Assembly (NCBI GenBank): GCA_028565635.1
Contig: JAOXYB010048958.1
Location: 1-11,947 of the forward strand
DNA from: Phoronis ovalis
Lineage: Eukaryota > Phoronida > Phoronidae
DNA: 11,947 bases
Direction of reading: 5' to 3'
Shown: positions 1 through 9,963 of the stretch, in pieces
Layout: the number at the start of each line of letters is the position of its first letter
Position numbering within the stretch: the stretch's first letter is position 1
Program-made: the position numbers and the translations under genes
Notes under the pieces: generated by a model
Seen by the model: only the letters and a program-made list of their open reading frames with translations
Databases searched by the model: none
What the model was told of the DNA's origin: nothing

Positions 1-1110
1 TATATACATACATAACTTGAATTAGGTTTTTTTTCTAACAAATAATATATGCACTTTTGACATAATTTATCTACCTAAACCAAACAGTAATATTTGAAAT
101 GTGGTTAACTTCAATCTATGAGCTAGCACAATAAAAAATATTGGCACGAAATTTATATATCCTAAATCTACTTTTTCAAAAATTGGCAGTCAAACAAATA
201 TTTATTCTGATGTCATGGCAAATAATTTTCCACAACAGCTAGATCGTGCTGTTTTATTTTCAAACCTAAAACACCTGAAAGCTAATTATAACAGAATGCT
301 GGCACACTATAAATTATCCATGACATTTCGATAATGACAGCGAGGCCAGTTGACCCTCATACCTTTGAAAATAATTCCTAGGCTAAAGAAGCAATGCCAG
401 AATCTGCTGGTTCCAGACTTTAACCCCTATAAATTCATAGGGATTGATCTGTTGCATTGCCTTAGTTTTTATACTGAGATACAGAAAATTTCACTTTCTA
501 TTGAATGTGCATCTGAAGTATACTTACTAAATCCTAAGATTGTACTGGTAATCGACTTTTGAAATACAGAATAAATACTATGGGGCAATGTGCAATCGCG
601 TTACATGATATGAGACTGCATTTTGCAGACTATCTTATTAAGTGAAATTCTTCAGCCCCGACAGCGAACATAGATGATGACAATATTGATAATGATGCTT
701 GATGATGATGATTACGGTCATGTTGAGATAAAGAAGTAGGCTACTATTGAAGACTGGGCTACAATTAAAATAGCTATTTCAGTATTATTGCTTTCTTGCA
801 AATTGATGATCTATAGTTAAAGTTTAGCAACAATTTAATAATAAATAAATTCAAATTTCATATTCTGCTTAAAACATGAATAACTTTCTTTTAATTCACC
901 TGCGAAAATTGTGCAAAGATAATCTGGTTCTCTTATGTTAATTACCTATAACAGATGAGGGTTATATATGTGTACTTTAATGCAGTGCTCAGCACAATAA
1001 AATGTACAATATGGTGGTGCCTGTATACTCGTGAAGTATCATGTGGGCTGTTGTAATTGTATTGTAACTCATCAAATCCCATTTATTATGTGAAATAAAC
1101 ATATATTGAC
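1..1110. other. Non-coding, possibly the 3'-UTR or flank of a gene to the left
   Basis: No supportable coding exon was found; open stretches such as 350-562 lack an ATG start and have no coding texture. 330-560 and 950-1110 are somewhat less AT-rich than the surroundings. AATAAA words near 991 and 1093 could serve as polyadenylation signals for a plus-strand gene ending here, but such words are frequent in AT-rich DNA. A six-base hairpin CCCTAT / ATAGGG sits at 425-442. Confidence 0.3.
690..718 (+). repeat. GAT-rich simple repeat
   Basis: Imperfect trinucleotide runs (GATAATGATGCTTGATGATGATGA pattern) lie in non-coding DNA. It is an ordinary microsatellite. Confidence 0.6.
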
Positions 1111-1596
1111 AATACAAAGCATCCCTTAAACACTGGGACTATAATATCTCTATTTATCTCTACAACTAGTAGTAGTGTCAGTTATTGAGGCTGCGACTTT
1201 ATAGTTGCTCAGTCTGACGATGTATATTGTCTTAATGTCCAGCATGTACACTTCTGAGCTAAATTGGACAGAAGATGAAATGGACCTCATTTTATTTATT
1301 AATTTGTTTACAAATATGTTATTTGTACCAACATGACATTTATAACAATTTGTTTTTATTTCTTCTATCAGCTTAGAAATAAGTAATTAGTGTAGCAAAG
1401 AAATTAAAAAAATATCCCATGTGATGTCAAAAAAATTTGAAATATTGATTTTTCCCTTAAACATTTTTAAAAATTTACAATACATCGCAAAAACTACAAA
1501 AAGTTAATTTTGCTAAAATAATTTAATTCTCAGGAAATTCACTTTTTGCATATAACATCTGTTTATTCCGTAGTCATATGAAGAAATAGACCATTA

Positions 1597-1727
1597 GCAT
1601 GCACTAGATAGCATAGTGAACAAATGAATGATCAATCCCACAATTCTCTAGCGCTGGTAAGATTTACTCATAAATGCAGGATTATGGGATCAATTATGAT
1701 CATTTTGCTGTGGCACCTAATGCACGC
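1597..1727. repeat. Imperfect foldback element (~131 bp)
   Basis: The arm 1597-1643 pairs imperfectly with 1681-1727. GATCAATCCCACAAT-like bases on the left oppose ATTATGGGATCAATTATGATC on the right, and the outer GCATGCACTAG faces CCTAATGCACGC. A ~37-base centre separates the arms. It could be an old hairpin MITE. I could not see a clear target-site duplication. Confidence 0.42.
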
Positions 1728-2505
1728 AAATACATGTTGTCTATTAGATAAGAAAAGGCTTCATATACCACTTTAAAGTTTATGCATACTAAACTTCTGA
1801 AACTTTATACTCAATTGCTACATTTTGTACCTTTTCATAAACACGTGAGATCATAAAAGAATAAAAGCAAAATATATCATTACCAATGCAAACTTGAGGT
1901 GATACGTATCGTCAGTACTTGCACTTGTCACACAAATAATCAGACTTCAACAAAAAATGTTTTCTTTACCCTGCAAATTAAAAAAAGATATGCTGATATT
2001 CATTTAATAATGCTGCATCTAAACAAACGTAATAAGAGCAGGTACTTAAGAACAGATAAGTTTTAAGTATAGGGAGAAAAAACTGAAGACAAATCAGTCT
2101 CTAATACACTACAAATTAATTAACATGTTCTCGAAAAAAATCCTAGATCTACCTTATTTGTGTGTCTCATCTAATTGATTCATTACATTTATACAATATA
2201 ATCATCCTTGTGCACATGAAAAATCTAAGAAAATTTAGTATAAGTAGGAAAATTGATGTTCACCTTGTGAATATAACTGCGGTCAGCTAAATACTAACCA
2301 GCCTCTCATCGCAGGCGGTAAAATAATATTGCCAAACTATCATGGACCAGCATTTTTTTTGTAAAAACTCATTTCCATATTAATGTTATAACGGTACTGC
2401 ACCTGTTATGTAGCAAGGATGTGTACTAGTAGTCATGATCAACAGCTAGTATAATTTGATTGTATTTCCTCATTTTTTAAAAACACATTTTTAAAACCTT
2501 TTTTC

Positions 2506-2940
2506 AAATTTCAAACACTCGTTTTTAAGAGTCCACACGTACAATTCACATACCTACCTTTCCAGATTTAAATATTATCCAAAAATCACATTTTGCAGAT
2601 TTTAATAATTTCCAAAATTCAAACATCACATTTTTCAGATGTTCATAATTTTCCACGTGCGTAATTTATATACCCTCATTTAAAGATACGACTTCATAAA
2701 ATTCAATGATAGTGGCATAATATTATAAGTTTTATTATGTTATAATGTGTTTCATGAACAATAATATTTGAAGCTTACTTAATAAAGAGTTACACTCGAT
2801 TTCTATCACTTCATTTCACAAACAATTCCAAATTCTTTACATTTTCTAAATTCAAACACCCCAACTGCTCAAATTTTGTAGTTTCTCGAAATTTGAACAT
2901 ATCCTATTTAAGATTTTTTTATTTTTTAAAATTCAAACAC
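2506..2940 (+). repeat. Zone of dispersed AAATTCAAACA words
   Basis: The word AAATTCAAACA or a one-base variant occurs at 2506-2518, 2614-2624, 2847-2859 and 2928-2940 in otherwise T-rich sequence. The spacing is irregular. It may be the remains of a larger tandem array that includes the 40-bp units. Confidence 0.4.
2543..2664 (+). repeat. Degenerate ~40-bp tandem repeat (about three units)
   Basis: ATCACATTTTGCAGAT at 2585-2600 recurs as ATCACATTTTTCAGAT at 2625-2640, exactly 40 bases on, and the following TAATAATTTCC / TCATAATTTTCC also correspond. A more diverged unit with CACAT, CCAGATTT and TTATCC precedes it at 2543-2584. It is an old minisatellite-like duplication. Confidence 0.5.
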
Positions 2941-4040
2941 ATGCAAGCTGGAAAAAAAATTGACTGCTGTTAAAGAATTCTTTGCAGTATATGTAAATAA
3001 TACTTCATTAAAACCAAAACAAAACTACAAAGTTGAAAGTTTAACTACTATTTTCTGCTACTTTAGAATAACAGTTTTCCTTCTTTACCACAGGGGATAC
3101 GTTGGCTACATTCATACATTGTGAAATAGTTAATTCTGTATGAAATTGTGCTTATTCTCTTTCACAATTAATAACTTGACAACAATTCTTTCTAAACCCT
3201 CTATAAATATATATGATATTTTAACATAAAATAATTGATTTTTTTTTTTGAAGAAAACTGGTATCTTTCAATGCTTATCCTTAATTCTCAAATTTCCTCA
3301 TAAAAATCCCCTGGTGGATGAGACTTAAAACTCTAACTTGAACAGGGCCTATTATTTTCAACATTTCCATTACATTTGGGAATAAAAGGATGAAATCACT
3401 GCTTATATTTATTTCGCTTTGCTATTGATTTTTACGACAACAGAATTTGCAAATCTAATTATCACAAACATACACAAGAAAATTACAAAAATCATCCAGA
3501 CAGTTATTTACTTGAACAAACTTTTGAAAATATTAATTTAATATGACTTTAAATTCAATTTATTTAAAATTTGAGTTCAGTCTAATTGACACCACGTATT
3601 TTGTCAAGTTATTATCAGGAATGCAGGTTAAAATAAAAAACATAGAGCACCTTATAAAGAATTATGCGAAAAAAAGAAACCTGAGTTTACAAAAGCAGTA
3701 CATGGCATTAGTTTCAAAAAAGGTGAATGGGGAAATATCAAAGAAGATCCATCCCTTGCTGTACTATATTTTCTTATATTGGGTTACCTGCAAAAGTCAA
3801 AACCCTGTCCATTGGAAGTTTTATGATGATTTGATATATAGCTCTTTATAATCTAAAATTAGAATGACCAAACCAGGTTTATCCCTCTTCAAATGTGAAA
3901 TAGACATAACGACAAGTCCCATCTACTAAACAAACTGAGTCTCAGGTGTTCACTTTGAACCTAAGTAAAGACTACTTAGAGATGCATATCTAAAGTTGGA
4001 GAGTTACTGAAGAGATTTTTCTTGATTAAATTATAGAAGT
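2941..4040. other. AT-rich non-coding stretch
   Basis: Nothing supportable was found. The longest open frame (3543-3851) has Lys/Ile/Tyr-rich composition expected of translated AT-rich DNA, no convincing start context and no family resemblance. Confidence 0.5.
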
Positions 4041-4089
4041 GCATCTGATGCTGAGTGGTCTGAGATTAAGCAATTCCCAGTTCCAATCA
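4041..4089 (+). repeat. Possible decayed tRNA-derived SINE head
   Basis: TGCTGAGTGGTCTGAGA (from 4049) resembles the A box of tRNA-Leu/Ser genes (GCCGAGTGGTCTAAG). AGTTCCAATCA (4079-4089) resembles the B box GGTTCGAATCC with a few changes. The two boxes are about 30 bases apart where a tRNA has about 44, so part of the anticodon arm would be missing and this is not a working tRNA. The body and tail of a SINE may extend to about 4200, but I see no clear poly-A or LINE-like tail or duplication. Confidence 0.33.
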
Positions 4090-4256
4090 AAGTTTATTCT
4101 TGTTAAGAAAATAACAGTTAATAAACTTAATGCCACCATCTGCTCCCAGGAACTGCCGTGATTTGCATATTGCCGATCGAAGGAATTTAACAACTGAACA
4201 AAGTCAATTATAAAGGCCATCACACTTTTTCTGCTATGAAGATAGAAGATGTCAGG

Positions 4257-4294
4257 TTAGGCCAAATAAAAAATGCTCTGAGGTTCTGGCCTAA
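4257..4294. repeat. Small inverted repeat TTAGGCCA / TGGCCTAA
   Basis: There is perfect 8-base pairing between 4257-4264 and 4287-4294 around a 22-base loop. AGGTT precedes both GGCC words, so it may also be read as a short direct repeat. It looks like a fragment of a dispersed repeat. Confidence 0.4.
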
Positions 4295-4539
4295 AAACAG
4301 GTTTGCAAATTTCATATTTTCGGTTCAAAAATAGAATTATACGATACTTGAAAGAAGATGTAAAAACAACTTAATATAATAAACAATTAACAAGAACATT
4401 TAATATTTTTCTCCAAAAAGAAACAACAAAAAATATGTTAATGTTATTTTATAAAGTAGCATCCATTAAAAACCACTAAAATAAACAATACGAGACTGAC
4501 CAAAGGATTCTTCTGTATGCCCTGCATGTACTAGGTGGG

Positions 4540-4560
4540 CTGGCAGTACTGTGATGCCAG
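4540..4560. repeat. Short hairpin CTGGCA / TGCCAG
   Basis: Six perfect base pairs (4540-4545 with 4555-4560) enclose a 9-base loop in a locally GC-richer patch. No function is evident. Confidence 0.3.
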
Positions 4561-4737
4561 AACGAAGTTCATCAAATATTAGTCATAATTAGATAAATTG
4601 TATTTCTATATTATGGTGGACTATTATAAACAAAAACCAGACATCAAAGATTATAATCTGTGATATATCTTTTTATCACTTATGACAGAGCATGTAGTAA
4701 ATACATTTAGACATTAACAACAGGAACTGCAATTAAG

Positions 4738-4745
4738 CAACAATG
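4738..4745 (+). repeat. Left target-site duplication CAACAATG
   Basis: It is identical to the 8 bases at 6199-6206, and each copy directly abuts one G-rich terminus of the 1.45-kb element. The bases before the two copies (G and A) differ, so the duplication is exactly 8 bases. Confidence 0.7.
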
Positions 4746-4809
4746 CCAGGGGGGCACTCATGATAATATGGGGATTTTCCGCCCAACCTAATACAATTTT
4801 GAAATATAA

Positions 4810-4868
4810 GGGTAGCAATCTAAATTTGATTTGTATCAGTCAGTTTATGTAAAAGTGGATTGCTACCC
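4810..4868. repeat. Subterminal inverted repeat (GGGTAGCAATC)
   Basis: GGGTAGCAATCTA (4810-4822) and TGGATTGCTACCC (4856-4868) pair over 13 bases with one mismatch. The motif returns at 6097-6110 near the other end of the element. Repeated subterminal motifs are where hAT-type transposases usually bind, which would explain the copies. Confidence 0.55.
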
Positions 4869-5396
4869 AAATTTGTAAATTGTAATAACTAATTTGTGTA
4901 GAAATGAATGTATGTCTCAAATTTCCGTCAGTTTCTACATTTACAACTTAAATTCCGTATAGCAAGTATTTTTATTATTGTTTCCTCGAAAAATCTCGTA
5001 TTTTATTGCAATAAAAGTACTGTGTATCAATAATTTAGCAAACAATATCCAGTTTTAATCATTCTGAATGATAAGTAATCTGCGTACAAAATAAATGTGT
5101 CTTTGTTATTTGTAATAGGATTATATATACACAAGTAAAAATCTATACAATCGACACACCTACACAACATTAAAAACTACACGACGATCATAGGCAAGTA
5201 TTGAGCAACTTTCAACACCAACTTTCAAAACATCGGCAGACGAGATTATTGCAAAACTGTTTTGGAAATTATTACACAACCTTTCTGACATTGATTACAC
5301 TTCGTTGACACAGTGATCATTTAATATGGGATTTTTTCCGAGATGTTTTGAACTTGCATCGTAGTGACTGTCATGTATACATCACTCCTATTTTTT

Positions 5397-5496
5397 GAAA
5401 TCGTAAATTCACTTCATCAATGCTTCATCTTCAACAGAGAATCTTTGCATATACGTCTCTGATAATTTCTGAATCGTATATTTACTTCATCAGAGC
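5397..5496 (+). repeat. Degenerate direct repeat, period 73 bp, inside the hAT-like element
   Basis: ATCGTAAATTCACTTCATCA (from 5400) returns as ATCGTATATTTACTTCATCA (from 5473) with two substitutions, followed in both by a GCNT/GCAT-like continuation. It is an internal duplication, possibly the remains of a minisatellite, which is common in non-autonomous elements. Confidence 0.5.
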
Positions 5497-6198
5497 ATGA
5501 ACTCGGGTTTTGAAAAAAGGTGTTCTTGTTCTCATATGACGGTCTCTTCATGTTCAACTAATATGCATTTGTACAATAATAATTAATAATCAAGAATTTA
5601 AAACTTTTATATGCAAATACACATTAAATACACAATGTTATACAAGAAACAGAAAGCCGCGAAAATGATGTTATACCAACTTGTGAAAAATAAAACGGTT
5701 AATAATTTTTTAACAAGCTCGGTAACATATATTTTTTAAAATTTTATTGGATACAATTTTACGGAGAATTAAAAGATAGATGAGTTTGAAAAAAAACTAA
5801 TTTGTCATGAAACTACGGCTACGATTTTAGCCATATTTCCCACTGAAAGCAATGTAAAATGACCTAAAGTAATAGTTTAAAAAGCTCAGAAAGTAAGTAA
5901 GTCTGTAACCTATTTTTTACTTTCTACCATTCAATTTAGTTTGTTGTTGGCTACATTTAAGCGCAGTATGAAAAAAATCTAATTTCTTTTTACAACTGTG
6001 ATGCTTATCCTTAAAGATATAAACTCAAAATTGATCCAAATTTTTTGCTGTAAGCAGTAGGTATAGCAATTAATCCAAATTTCTGAATTTCTTTGTGGTA
6101 GCAATCCAAAAAAAAGCAGTAAGAAGTATACAATCCAAATCCAAAATTTTCAAACGGTCGCATACCCCACCAAAAATAACTTGAGAACCCCCCCCGGA

Positions 6199-6206
6199 CA
6201 ACAATG
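6199..6206 (+). repeat. Right target-site duplication CAACAATG
   Basis: It is identical to the 8 bases at 4738-4745. The following bases differ (T here, C inside the element's left end), which fixes the right boundary of the 1.45-kb element at 6198. Confidence 0.7.
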
Positions 6207-6232
6207 TCAATTTACAGACTTACACAATTTAA

Positions 6233-6430
6233 GAGGTGGATTCAGGATTCTCCAGTTTAAAGAATGAGAAATAGCCTTCAACCAAATTTGCAATCCAAAC
6301 CAACAATTTAATAGTAGCATATGAAAAATCCAATATTTGACATAAAAAGAAAACTATTAATAATAACTATTAGGGCTACAGGTAAGGTACCAAGAGTTTA
6401 AGTTTGATTTTTACCATCCTGAACCCCTCC
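6233..6430. mobile_element. 198-bp MITE, PIF/Harbinger-like (TAA flanks)
   Basis: The left terminus GAGGTGGATTCAGGAT (6233-6248) matches the reverse complement of the right terminus, GGAGGGGTTCAGGAT (complement of 6416-6430), with about two indels or changes. TAA flanks both ends (6230-6232 and 6431-6433); TAA/TTA target duplications are typical of PIF/Harbinger elements, though three bases alone are weak proof. It has no coding capacity. It contains GCAATCCAAA (6290-6299), the same ten bases found near the right end of the hAT-like element at 6101-6110. Confidence 0.5.
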
Positions 6431-6469
6431 TAAAACAGCCATTGTGAAAAACAAGTATGGTGTGCACAT

Positions 6470-6523
6470 TTAATCTCTTCCTTGGAAGGATTAATGTACA
6501 AAGCCAAACTTAAAGCCAAACTG
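6470..6523 (+). repeat. Short hairpin followed by a 12-bp tandem duplication
   Basis: TTAATCTCTTCC (6470-6481) pairs with GGAAGGATTAA (6484-6494) with one bulge and a two-base loop. It is followed by AAAGCCAAACTT / AAAGCCAAACTG (6500-6511, 6512-6523), a tandem copy with one mismatch. Both are probably simple replication products. Confidence 0.4.
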
Positions 6524-7420
6524 TTTTAACAACTTCAATGAAATTAGCTTATCCTGAAGAACACTTCATGCATATATATTTCTCAAGGATTTATTAAAAC
6601 TAGTAAAAATCACCTGCACCCCACGTTTTGAGAATAAAGCTGGCACCTTTGTTAAGATGGATGCAAGATATGACAATTGGAATAAATCTCATGAGGGGAG
6701 CTGAGATCATTGTTCTCTACCAAATAGTGTACACATATTCACCAAAAATATTACAGGGTCAACTATCATTTTTAAATGCAAACACCAATTAATATTATAA
6801 GTGAGCAGGCCAAGATCTAGGATTTCAGCATCCACTGATTTCCAAGTAGTTTCAAGTAAAGAATTTATGACTTCCATGATATCGGGTCTCAAGACCCACT
6901 AAATTCTGTTACAAATATATTTTAAACCAAAAGAAATCTTCCAATATGTGTGAATTTGATTCTGACATGGATGTCCAGGGTATGGATACCTAGCCCAATC
7001 AAGATCGAGCACCATTCACAAAAGAAAAGTCAACCCAGATTGAGATAGGACACTAGACTGGCTCAAGTCTGCCTGGCCAAATATTTTATTTTAACATAGA
7101 TCATTAGTTTGAGAAAATCTTTATACAACACAAAATATCGTATTTTCAGGTATTAGTTAATAGGACACTTCCAATCAAATTTCTGACCTTTTTATTCCCA
7201 TTCAGTTAGAATAAATTTTAAAAATTGATGAATTGGATGTTTCATATCTATTAATTTAGATCGGAAGGGGGGAGAATCATTGTGCATTCCCACAATGTAT
7301 TTAAATAATCATAACTCCACTAAAATTAACTCACGTGACTATAACTGTTCCTTCTTGAAAAAGTTTGAATGAACTAACAATCTTCACCTGGAAAATATAA
7401 AAATGCCCAGTTATTCAGAG
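6524..7420. other. Non-coding stretch with a GC-richer unexplained patch
   Basis: No exon was recognised. The patch at about 6955-7080 is visibly less AT-rich than its neighbours and may be a degraded repeat, but I found no termini, promoter boxes or reading frame in it. GGGTCT / AGACCC at 6884-6897 is a tight six-base inverted repeat with a two-base spacer. Confidence 0.4.
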
Positions 7421-7498
7421 GTTAGTTAAAAGTAACTGGTGCAGGTGAAACGAGCCCAGTGGGTGTGTATATGACAGCACCAGTATTTTTAACATAAC
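7421..7498. repeat. 78-bp hairpin with ~22-base arms
   Basis: The arms 7421-7442 and 7477-7498 pair nearly throughout. The inner ACTGGTGC / GCACCAGT is perfect over 8 bases, and the outer GTTA(T)GTTAAAA continues with single-base bulges. The loop is 34 bases. This could be a tiny MITE or, less likely, a microRNA precursor-like hairpin. The arm length is suggestive, but the large unpaired loop and AU-rich outer stem are not diagnostic. Confidence 0.42.
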
Positions 7499-9111
7499 AT
7501 AATAATTCTTTCCATTCTACTTTAATAAAACTTGTTTATAACATTTTCTCATCAATCTAGTGATTAAACAATAATGTTCATTGAAAGAAATAAGTAGCAC
7601 GAAAATCAGTCCTGATAATATGAAAATAATATTAAAAACAATTTAATGAATGAATAAGATATAACTAAATTAGAGAAAAAGACAACCAAGATATCCTTAC
7701 CTGAAATCATACCCAGGTCTGCAATACATGTATGTGTAATAACATAGTGATACACACAAATGTGTTGTGCACCTTAAATACTTCTAATGTGATTCAATTA
7801 ATTCTAAGCCTATTACTAATAGCTATTTTGATTAGAACATAATAGAGGTCTAAGTAAATAAAAGACAGGTAAATCACATACAGTAGCTTTGATGTCTGCT
7901 TATTCCCTATTAAATATTGCTAGTATATAAAATGTAAAAGAAACAAACTTTATTGTCAAACTATCAAAACATACAAGTTCTTTGTAAATACAACATGGAA
8001 AATAACCAAACAAAATAGATAAAAATGAGATCATAGTAAAGGCACACTAATGTTTGGTACAGGGGAATTGAAATATTTTATCTTATATATCAATAGTTAT
8101 AATTTAATTTTGAAAATGTTAAGTGAAATGTATACCTCAAAGAAAAGAAGATATATTTAAATTCTTACACGAATAGAAAATGCCTTTTCAATAGAATCAT
8201 TTCAAAATTTGTTAATTTTATGCACCAAGTTTTAAAGTATCCTTAATGTTTGCTTTATATTAATCTTGTGATTCTCTTTTGAAAACTATGAAATTAATTT
8301 TCAGTCTATAATGTGTATTTAATATACTTAACTCTTCAGAATGTTTTTATTGGTAATGTAGCAAGGTAATGTAAATAGCATTTTTAACATTGTTCAAGAC
8401 AAAACTTCCATTCTTCTGAGGAATTTTCTATTATCATTTTCAAAACTTTAATTACAAAGATTAGAGAACCAGGGGAAAACATGGAAATATTTTCAAATGA
8501 TTCTATGTGGAGAATACACAAAACTGACTAACAAATAAATTGCAAATATCAAATTTATTTGATTTTTAAATAAAAAGGATAAAAATAAAAGTAAATTTTA
8601 AAATTATACTGAGAAACAACAAGCAAGGATATGCCAATTCTAGCTTTAAAAAAACGCAGTAAAATTAGTACATTTTCAGTATAATAATTACAAAATGTAA
8701 CTACTTCAGAACCAACTGGAGTTGCAGGATTCTTACAAACTGATTATTTTAACTGAATATCAAGAATATTGTGTTCCTTTATTTGATCATGATTTATTTC
8801 AATACTTATATATCAAACACATACATCAATTTTGTTTTGCTGGAGCAGAGATTCAGTGGGTAATCCTGACAAAAATAACTGCTTATTTAACTGTCTTTAT
8901 TTATGGTATTTCAGGGTAATTACATAAAATAAATGATGATCATATCTACTGCTCACTTAGCTAAAATTTCTTATCACAACATGCATATTTAGCTGGAATA
9001 TTTAGTACTGAAACATTTGACAAGAGAATAGGCAGAGTAAATAAATATTGTAAGTACAACAACAGAATAGACATCTTTGTTCTTAAAATCTGTACAAATT
9101 GTGGTTTTCAA

Positions 9112-9176
9112 CCATCTGGATATTTCCATAATGACCAGATGCAGTATTTGTATTGTAGATTAACCCCACCAGATGG
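9112..9176. repeat. Inverted repeat CCATCTGG / CCAGATGG
   Basis: The 8-base arms at 9112-9119 and 9169-9176 are perfect complements. A third copy, CCAGATG, at 9135-9141 can pair with the left arm in an alternative way. No target duplication or coding potential was found. Confidence 0.33.
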
Positions 9177-9946
9177 GCTGTAGAAAACATGACAAATATT
9201 AATCTTTTGCTTAATCCAATGTCAGGCTCCTAATATTTGTGCAAAATGCTATAAGATATATAAACCATTTTAGAGATAATTAACAAGGATTTTCCTCTTT
9301 TTTTCACAAATTATAAACAATGTTAAAATTGAATGCCTTGAAATGTAAAAGAAATTGCTTTCTTTTATAAAAATGCAATCAATTTTAAACATATCTAGGG
9401 AGGTTCCACATCCATCCATGTCAGGATAACAGTATAAAAACCACAAAAAATCGTTTATTTCACACATAATTTAAAAGGGCAAAGGGCTAGTGCCTTATTA
9501 CCCATTAGTATAACCACATAATTAACATGTAATGAAGTTATTATTTCCAGTGGAGCAGCAGCTTGCTGTGGTGATATCTCTTTCTCATTATATATTCAAT
9601 TTACATTTAAAAAATGAACAGATCAGTATAACATCGCTGACATATCATACTGCTTCCTTTTATCCAATGATACATCATCTTGTGAATGAAGTGCATAGTG
9701 TTTACGGATATGAAATTCCAAAAGCATAAATTTATCATATACCTTTGCTGAGAAACATTTTTTGATTCAATTTAATAAATACATATGGTCTTAGCCAGTC
9801 AGCTTTAATGGAATATCAATTTTAAATAATAATTTCTTAAAGCCAAAACTGATAGTGTGGTAACTTAAATTGTTTCTTAAATGGGCATGTTATCATTATT
9901 AGAAATGAGCACTTCATGAAGATACCAAGAAAAACTAGGTAAAATG

Positions 9947-9963
9947 AAACAAACAAACAAAAG
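9947..9963 (+). repeat. Short AAAC microsatellite
   Basis: Three to four AAAC units run into an A/G-rich stretch. It is ordinary low-complexity sequence. Confidence 0.55.

Larger units (their letters stand above)
4746..6198. mobile_element. Non-autonomous DNA transposon, hAT-like (8-bp TSD, G-rich TIRs)
   Basis: The left end reads CCA, six G, then CACTCATGA. The right end, reverse complemented, reads TCC, eight G, then TTCTCAAG. These are imperfect terminal inverted repeats that continue weakly inward for some 40 bases. CAACAATG directly flanks both ends (4738-4745 and 6199-6206), a perfect 8-bp target-site duplication as hAT elements make. Subterminal words repeat the symmetry: TGGATTGCTACC at 4856-4867 is the exact complement of GGTAGCAATCCA at 6097-6108. 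The ~1.45-kb interior has stops in all frames and no transposase remnant that I can recognise, so mobilisation would need a transposase from elsewhere. Divergence between the termini suggests an old copy. A similar-looking G-run terminus recurs in marine invertebrate repeats as I remember them, but I cannot name the family. Confidence 0.72.

Noticed and set aside
350-562. 70-codon open frame on the plus strand
   Set aside because: It begins at TTG, not ATG, has no recognisable domain and ends in non-coding sequence. Its higher GC is better explained as a UTR or old repeat.
1179-1220. Hairpin GTCAG...CTGAC
   Set aside because: Only five outer base pairs hold, and the interior needs several gaps, so it is within what chance gives.
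2543-2664. CRISPR-like spaced repeats
   Set aside because: The repeat units are head to tail, degenerate and AT-rich, with no conserved repeat separated by unique spacers, in a eukaryotic context.
3543-3851. 102-codon open frame on the plus strand
   Set aside because: Composition is the Lys/Ile/Leu/Tyr mix of translated AT-rich DNA. There is no domain, no good start context and no splice sites that would place it in a gene. One frame of this length by chance is believable in ~12 kb.
4746-6198. Transposase remnant within the hAT-like element
   Set aside because: All frames are broken by frequent stops, and I could find no stretch with the texture of a hAT catalytic or BED-type zinc-finger region.
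6707-6892. 61-codon minus-strand frame preceded by a possible acceptor
   Set aside because: It starts from TTG in the hairpin GGGTCTCAAGACCC. The acceptor-like bases are weak, no matching donor or family resemblance was found, and stops surround it.
6930-7090. Second tRNA-derived SINE
   Set aside because: TTTGATTCTGACATGG faintly resembles a B box, but no A box lies at a workable distance and no tail or duplication was seen.
9532-9729. 65-codon ATG/TTG-led frame on the plus strand
   Set aside because: The composition looks plausible at first sight, but it has no motif, no flanking splice signals I can defend and no GC rise compared with neighbours.
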